A stretch of DNA of 64,000 nt, taken from Acanthosepion esculentum (lineage: Eukaryota; Mollusca; Cephalopoda; Sepiida; Sepiidae). The stretch is from contig OZ038496.1 in NCBI GenBank assembly GCA_964036315.1, forward strand, positions 17,786,533 to 17,850,532, in the 5' to 3' direction. The notes under the pieces were generated by a model, which made no database searches, had not been told where the DNA came from, and saw nothing but the letters and a program-made list of their open reading frames with translations. The position numbers and the translations under genes are program-made. Shown here one piece after another: positions 59,701 through 64,000 of the stretch; position 1 is the first letter of the stretch, and the number at the start of each line of letters is the position of its first letter.

Positions 59701-60705
59701 AGGGGGTTACAGGGAGTGAAAGTGAAAGAGGAGAGTGAGAATAGGGAGGATTGAGGAAAGGACAAAAGATGAAAGGGAAGGCCACTAGTACGCAGGGGGT
59801 TACAGGGAGTGAAAGTGAAAGAGGAGACTGAGAATAGGGAGGATTGAGGAAAGGACAAAAGATGAAAGGGAAGGCCACTAGTACGCAGGGGGTTACATGG
59901 AGTGAAAGTGAAAGAGGAGACTGAGAATGGGGAGGATTGAGGAAAGGACAAAAGATGAAAGGGAAGGCCACTAGTACGCAGGGGGTTACATGGAGTGAAA
60001 TTGAAAGAGGAGAGTGAGAATAGGGAGGATTGAGGAAAGGACAAATGATGAAAGGGAATGCCACTAGTACACAGGGGGTTACAGGGAGTGAAAGTGAAAG
60101 AGGAGAGTGAGAATAGGGAGGATTGAGGAAAGGACAAAAGATGAAAGGGAAGGCCACTAGTACGCAGGGGGTTACAGGGAGTGAAAGTGAAAGAGAAGAC
60201 TGAGAATAGGGAGGATTGAGGAAAGGACAAAAGATGAAAGGGAATGCCACTAGTACCCAGGGGGTTACAGGGAGTGAAAGTGAAAGAGAAGACTGAGAAT
60301 AGGGAGGATTGAGGAAAGGACAAAAGATGAAAGGGAATGCCACTAGTACACAGGGGGTTACAGGGAGTGAAAGTGAAAGAGAAGACTGAGAATAGGGAGG
60401 ATTGAGGAAAGGACAAAAGATGAAAGGGAAGGCCACTAGTAAGCAGGGGGTTACAGGGAGTGAAAGTGAAAGAGGAGAGTGAGAATAGGGAGGATTGAGG
60501 AAAGGACAAAAGATGAAAGGGAATGCCACTAGTACACAGGGGGTTACATGGAGTGAAAGTGAAAGAGGAGAGTGAGAATAGGGAGGATTGAGGAAAGGAC
60601 AAAAGATGAAAGGGAAGGCCACTAGTACGCAGGGGGTTACAGGGAGTGAAAGTGAAAGAGAAGACTGAGAATAGGGAGGATTGAGGAAAGGACAAAAGAT
60701 GAATG
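38761..60705 (-). repeat. 93-bp satellite, 236 tandem copies, expanded from a retrotransposon 3' UTR
   Basis: The monomer (plus strand) contains GCCACTAGTACGCAGGGGGT, TACATGGAGTGAAAGTGAAA, GAGGAGAGTGAGAATAGGGA and GGATTGAGGAAAGGACAAAA. From the first (38761) to the last (60612) monomer start is 21,851 bp. Adding back two 2-bp deletions (41000-41005 and 43695-43700) gives exactly 235 x 93. Variant positions include ACTGCC/AAGGCC/AATGCC, TACGC/TACAC/TACGG/TACCC/TACTC, TTAC/TCAC, CATGG/CAGGG, GAGAGTG/GAAGACTG and CAAAAGA/CAAATGA. The plus strand is about 80 percent purine. Minus-strand frames of up to 5703 codons are consequences of a 93-base (31-codon) period lacking stops and are not called as genes. 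Confidence 0.97.
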
Positions 60706-61275
60706 GGATTCAAGAAGATAGAAGATGTCAATTGATGTTACATTTAAATTTTTGAAGATTGTAGTTATCAGGGAAGCAAGAAAACGGAACTGAGTTCCAC
60801 AGGTGTGAAGTATGAGAAAAGAAACTGTTGGAGTAGAAGTGGTGGTTACATTAGCTATTTCAACAATAAACAGGTGGGACTTAGGATCATGCTTAAATTC
60901 ATGTAGTTGGGGCACCAGGAAAAAAGCTTGTCAGAGCAGTTGCCATGAAAATATTTGTAGAAAAGAGAGAGGGAAGCTATGCCACATTGATGAGAAAGTG
61001 AAAGAAGTCCAGATGCCAAGTCAGGATCAATTACAGATCCTTCTTTGGATTTTGTCAAGAATCTTGGGATGAATAGCAGGAGCAGCCGACCAGATATGGC
61101 AGCAGTATTCAATGCACGGACAAATGGTAGATTTGCTAATGTGCAAGGACTTTGACAAGAAAAGATTTTATAGCATGACACCATAATCTAACTTCCTTCC
61201 TGATTTGATATAGTCGTTCCACTTCAAGTCAGTTGAAAACGTGAGGCTTTTACCAGTAATGTTGATGCTAAAGAA
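60706..61275 (-). pseudogene. Non-LTR retrotransposon ORF2 C-terminus bordering the satellite
   Basis: Minus strand, in order: a KIQRRI-like region where relatives have ILDKIQ (61060-61040), LASGLLSLSHQCGIASLSLF (about 61020-60965), FYKYFHGNCSDKLFSWCP (60960-60910), HEFKHDPKSHLFIVE, then HTCGTQFRFLASLITTIFKN where relatives have LWNSLP (60800-60750), then LNVTSIDIF and a stop. The following 3' UTR enters the first 93-bp unit at 60705. This is the usual motif order of CR1/L2/Jockey-like elements after the reverse transcriptase. Frame changes mark it as dead. It belongs with the terminus at 38729-38760 as one interrupted element. Confidence 0.7.
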
Positions 61276-61337
61276 AAGGAGAAACAAAGATTTGAAAGTA
61301 AAAGATATGTTAAAATAAAATCATCTGTATTGCCAGA

Positions 61338-61763
61338 TCAAACATGTATCTGAGAAGTGTTCTAACAGAGCAAGGAAAACACTGAAAATCCAAAGATGCA
61401 TTGGGATAGCCAAAGAAGCATTCCGAAAGCTAAGCAGAGTATTAAGAAAGAGAAAAACTTTGTTAGAAACAAAGAAAAGAGTATTGAACTGTTATATGAT
61501 ATCTATCCTATATTCTTTAAATCAATTTCACCCCATGCAAGGTAGAAAAACCAAAAAGAGACAAGGGGAGGTACTGCATAGGGAAGCATTAGAAATAGGG
61601 AGGCAACCATACGACAATAGGAAAGTGACTGAATTTGCGTCACCAGATTTGAACCGATAATATTCCTGATCTTTGGATTTTATCAAGGAGCTCAAGGAAA
61701 ATAGCAGGTGCACTGGACCATATGTGACAGCAATATTCTAAACATAATTATTTCTCTTTTCCA
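61338..61763 (+). repeat. Left arm of a 426-bp inverted repeat
   Basis: Reverse complement of 63232-63659 with only scattered differences. The arm is itself a mosaic: 61338-61518 encodes on the plus strand a LINE fragment (AKEAFRKLSRVLRKRKTLL, ETKKRVLNCYMISILY), and 61519-61745 is a minus-oriented, internally deleted copy of the resident non-LTR element (terminus CAATTTCACCCCATGCAAGG). The two 60-80 codon frames over it are shadows of this mosaic. Confidence 0.85.
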
Positions 61764-62190
61764 CTACTGTAAGGCTGCCTCATTTTGCCTTTTCCATAAA
61801 TACTTTCATCGTAATTGTTCAGATGATCTCTTTGGTATGGTACTTAGACTTTTTGAATTTAAGTGCAGTACTAGACTGGCAATGAGGTCCCATAAATTTA
61901 CAGTTGAACTGTCTAGATGTAGCCATAAATTCTATGCAAACAGTTTATTTTCTCATGCTTCTCACTTGTGGAACTCCCTTCTGGCTCCATGCTTTCCAGC
62001 CAACTTTAATCTGCAAGAATTTAAATGCAATGTGAATTGCTATCTGCCATCCACTTGATTACTCTTTTTTAGTTCTTGCTCCTTAGCAATGTTCCTGTTT
62101 CTAACATCTTTCACATCCAGTAACTCCTTGTGTCTCAGTGGCTTTACTGCCTTACTTGGTGTGAACTTGATTAAAAGAAAAAAATACAGG
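61746..62190 (+). pseudogene. Non-LTR retrotransposon 3' fragment
   Basis: Plus strand, one fairly well-kept frame to 62058: FHKYFHRNCSDDLFGMV, FEFKCSTRLAMRSHKFTVEL, SRCSHKFYANSLFSHASH, LWNSLLAPCFPANFNLQEF, KCNVNC. This is the best-preserved view of the family's post-RT C-terminal domain in the window: CSDD/E-L, then an arginine-serine-histidine block, then LWNSL and a final FNLQEFK. The 3' UTR ends TGGCTTTACTGCCTTACTTG, GTGTGAAC at about 62170, without the GGGGTTACAG-type tail unit. Confidence 0.7.
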
Positions 62191-62750
62191 GACATATGAA
62201 AATGGATAGCAGTGGCTCAACTTGGACATTTATTAAAGAATGACTCAGTAAAAATTACAGACTTTGCTATAAAAATTCAGAGAAATAGACAGAAATGATC
62301 TTCATTCCAGTACTCCAGTTATATTAAGATCTATGTAATTTTGTCTTCATCTGTCACAAAGCCTCATTCTGTCCTGATTGTATGAGGAGATTTCAAAGAG
62401 TTCATGAAAAAATGGAATTAAAAGCAAACATTTTTTAAGTGAAAGCTTTTTTCTTTTCACCACATAAGCTCTATCAATGTGAAGGCACTTCTCTATGCAA
62501 TGATACAATTTATACAATCTGACAAAAATTGATGATTGTGAGAATTTAAGCATGCCAAAGAAGATCTTTTAATATTGTCAAATGGACTCAAAATGGGCAA
62601 CTTTCAAAAATTTGTTAGTTAGGAAAAATAAAATATCAGAAGGTGTTAAAGGAAGACTGTAAGGTTGATAGGTAATGATTTCCAATCAAAATTCTTGCTG
62701 AGAGGAGTGGGAAGTATAATAGATATGAATAGGCATATAGATATGTGATA
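62191..62750. other. No feature seen
   Basis: Unique-looking AT-leaning sequence in the loop of the large inverted repeat. Short frames show no signature. Confidence 0.35.
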
Positions 62751-62752
62751 GA

Positions 62753-63230
62753 TAGAAATCTCTCTCTATAAAAGGCAGGATGTGTGTGTGTGTGTAATGA
62801 ATGCACGGCTGCAATTTTCGACGGATTTGCACCAAAATTTACATGCACATGCTCCAAGTTAGCGGAAAGGCCAGGACTGACTTTGCATTTCCCAACTCCC
62901 ATTGATAGTAGAAATAATCAATTTTTTCATGCTTGTACGGTAGTTTTCGTGTAGTTTGCGGCCATTTTCTACTGGCCAGAGTGAAAGCCTATAGCTGGCT
63001 GCCACCAATAGGCAGGAAGATTCTATTGGCCAGCGTGAGAGTCAACAGCTGACTGACACGAATGTTAACTAGCATGGTAGCATGCAAAAAAAATCGATAG
63101 CTGCATTCGTCACAAGTGGGAAAAATTTAAATCTGCATGGCACTTTACTCCAATTGGCTCATTTGCTTGCTTAAACTCAATGTTGATTCTGATTCCGCAG
63201 AACTGGGTTGGGCGTGAAAAAGTATTTGTT
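62753..63230 (+). mobile_element. Helitron-like dispersed repeat, copy 2
   Basis: Second copy of the repeat at 36053-36519 in the same orientation. Begins TCTCTCTATAAAAGGCAGGA. Its right end (GTATTTGTT, 63230) is one base from the start of the right arm of the inverted repeat. Confidence 0.65.
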
Positions 63231-63231
63231 A

Positions 63232-63659
63232 TGGAAAAGAGAAATAATTATGTTTAGAATATTGCTGTCACATATGGTCCAGTGCACCTGCTATTTTCCT
63301 TGAGCTCCTTGATAAAATCCAAAGATCAGGAATATTATCAGTCCAAATCTGGTGATGCCAAATTCAGTCACTTTCCCATTGTCGTATGGTTGCCTCCCTA
63401 TTTCTAATGCTTCCCTATGCAGTACCTCCCCTTGTCTCTTTTTGGTTTTTCTACCTTGCATGGGGTGAAATTGATTTAAAGAATATAGGATAGATATCAT
63501 ATAACAGTTCAATACTCTTTTCTTTGTTTCTAACAAAGTTTTTCTCTTTCTTAATACTCTGCTTAGCTTTCGGAATGCTTCTTTGGCTATCCCAATGCAT
63601 CTTTGGATTTTCAGTGTTTTCCTTGCTCTGTTAGAACACTTCTCAGATACATGTTTTGA
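63232..63659 (-). repeat. Right arm of the 426-bp inverted repeat
   Basis: Starts TGGAAAAGAGAAATAATTAT and ends CTCAGATACATGTTTTGA, the reverse complement of 61338-61763. It carries the same mosaic in opposite orientation. Confidence 0.85.
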
Positions 63660-63990
63660 TTTTCTCTATCGTATGTAGACTTATGAATTTAAATGCATTA
63701 CTAGACTGGCAGTAAGATCTCATCATTTTATATATTGAGATGGCGAGATGTAACTATAAGTTCTATGCTAACAGTTTCTTTTCTCACACTTCTTGCTTGT
63801 TGAATTGTCTTTGAGCCTCTAAACTTTAAATGCAATTTTAATTTTTACCTTCTGTCTTCTTATTTCCTGTTCTTTTATTGTTCTTGTTCCTTAATAATGC
63901 CTTAGCCTTTCTTATCTTCTTTCACACTCAGTAACCCCCTGTATCTTAGTGACTTTGTTGCTTTGCTTGGGGTGAAATGATTAATGATTA
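63660..63990 (+). pseudogene. Non-LTR retrotransposon 3' fragment at the window end
   Basis: Plus strand: remnants of the post-RT domain (TTCTATGCTAACAGTTTCTT, 63752, where relatives encode KFYANSLFS), last-codon region near 63825-63850, 3' UTR, CAGTAACCCCCTGTATCTTA, and terminus TTGCTTTGCTTGGGGTGAAA then TGATTAATGATTAAA. The GTAACCCCCTG text is the reverse complement of the GGGGGTTAC in the 93-bp monomer, so the tail-unit start is present here in single copy. Confidence 0.65.
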
Positions 63991-64000
63991 AAAATACAGG

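Noticed and set aside
38740..60731. Minus-strand reading frames of up to 5703 codons
   Set aside because: They are produced by a 31-codon tandem period without stops. More than one frame is open over the same DNA, there is no conserved start, and variation between monomers does not look codon-aware.

Overview
This window looks like non-coding DNA from a large, repeat-rich animal genome, most likely a cephalopod and probably an octopus. That assignment is inference: it rests on dense dinucleotide and CTAT tetranucleotide runs, decayed mariner elements, tRNA-derived SINE-like units and endonuclease/reverse-transcriptase fragments of kinds I associate with octopus genomes. There is no bacterial-style gene organisation. 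Only one candidate host coding exon is visible (370-531, +), and it ends at a good splice donor. Nearly everything else is mobile-element debris or tandem repeat.

Layout. (1) 0-11.7 kb: the candidate exon, a mariner remnant, a pogo-like MITE, many AT, GT and CTAT runs, a five-unit array of tRNA-like units (6.69-7.36 kb), a chimeric 5S rRNA/tRNA-like SINE (9.35-9.62 kb), and a 215-bp inverted repeat whose loop is itself tRNA-like (10.69-11.21 kb). (2) 11.7-23.1 kb: two adjacent satellites, an 84-bp monomer (31 copies) and a 116-bp monomer (about 75 copies). (3) 23.1-38.7 kb: scattered non-LTR retrotransposon 3' fragments in both orientations, two mariner remnants, nested palindromes near 28.2-28.6 kb, a second SINE, a relict LTR element with a tRNA-Trp-type primer-binding site, and one copy of a Helitron-like repeat. 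(4) 38.76-60.7 kb: a 22-kb array of 236 copies of a 93-bp monomer. (5) 60.7-64 kb: the retrotransposon ORF2 tail that borders that array, then a 426-bp inverted repeat enclosing more retrotransposon debris and a second Helitron-like copy. The three satellites total about 33 kb, just over half of the window.

The most interesting observation is how the 22-kb array arose. On the minus strand the order is: decayed ORF2 C-terminus of a non-LTR retrotransposon (61.27-60.71 kb), 236 x 93 bp, then the terminal 3' end of the same element (38.76-38.73 kb). Relatives at 37.5, 34.6 and 30.9 kb carry the homologous 3'-tail segment as one or two units. The satellite is therefore best explained as runaway tandem expansion of a 3'-UTR minisatellite inside a single retrotransposon insertion. 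Apart from two 2-bp deletions the array keeps a net register of exactly 93 bp over 235 intervals. Because 93 is divisible by three, it creates enormous reading frames on the minus strand that I do not regard as genes.

Limits: no alignment or database search was possible. Family names come from recognising motifs. Boundaries of decayed elements are approximate unless stated as exact.
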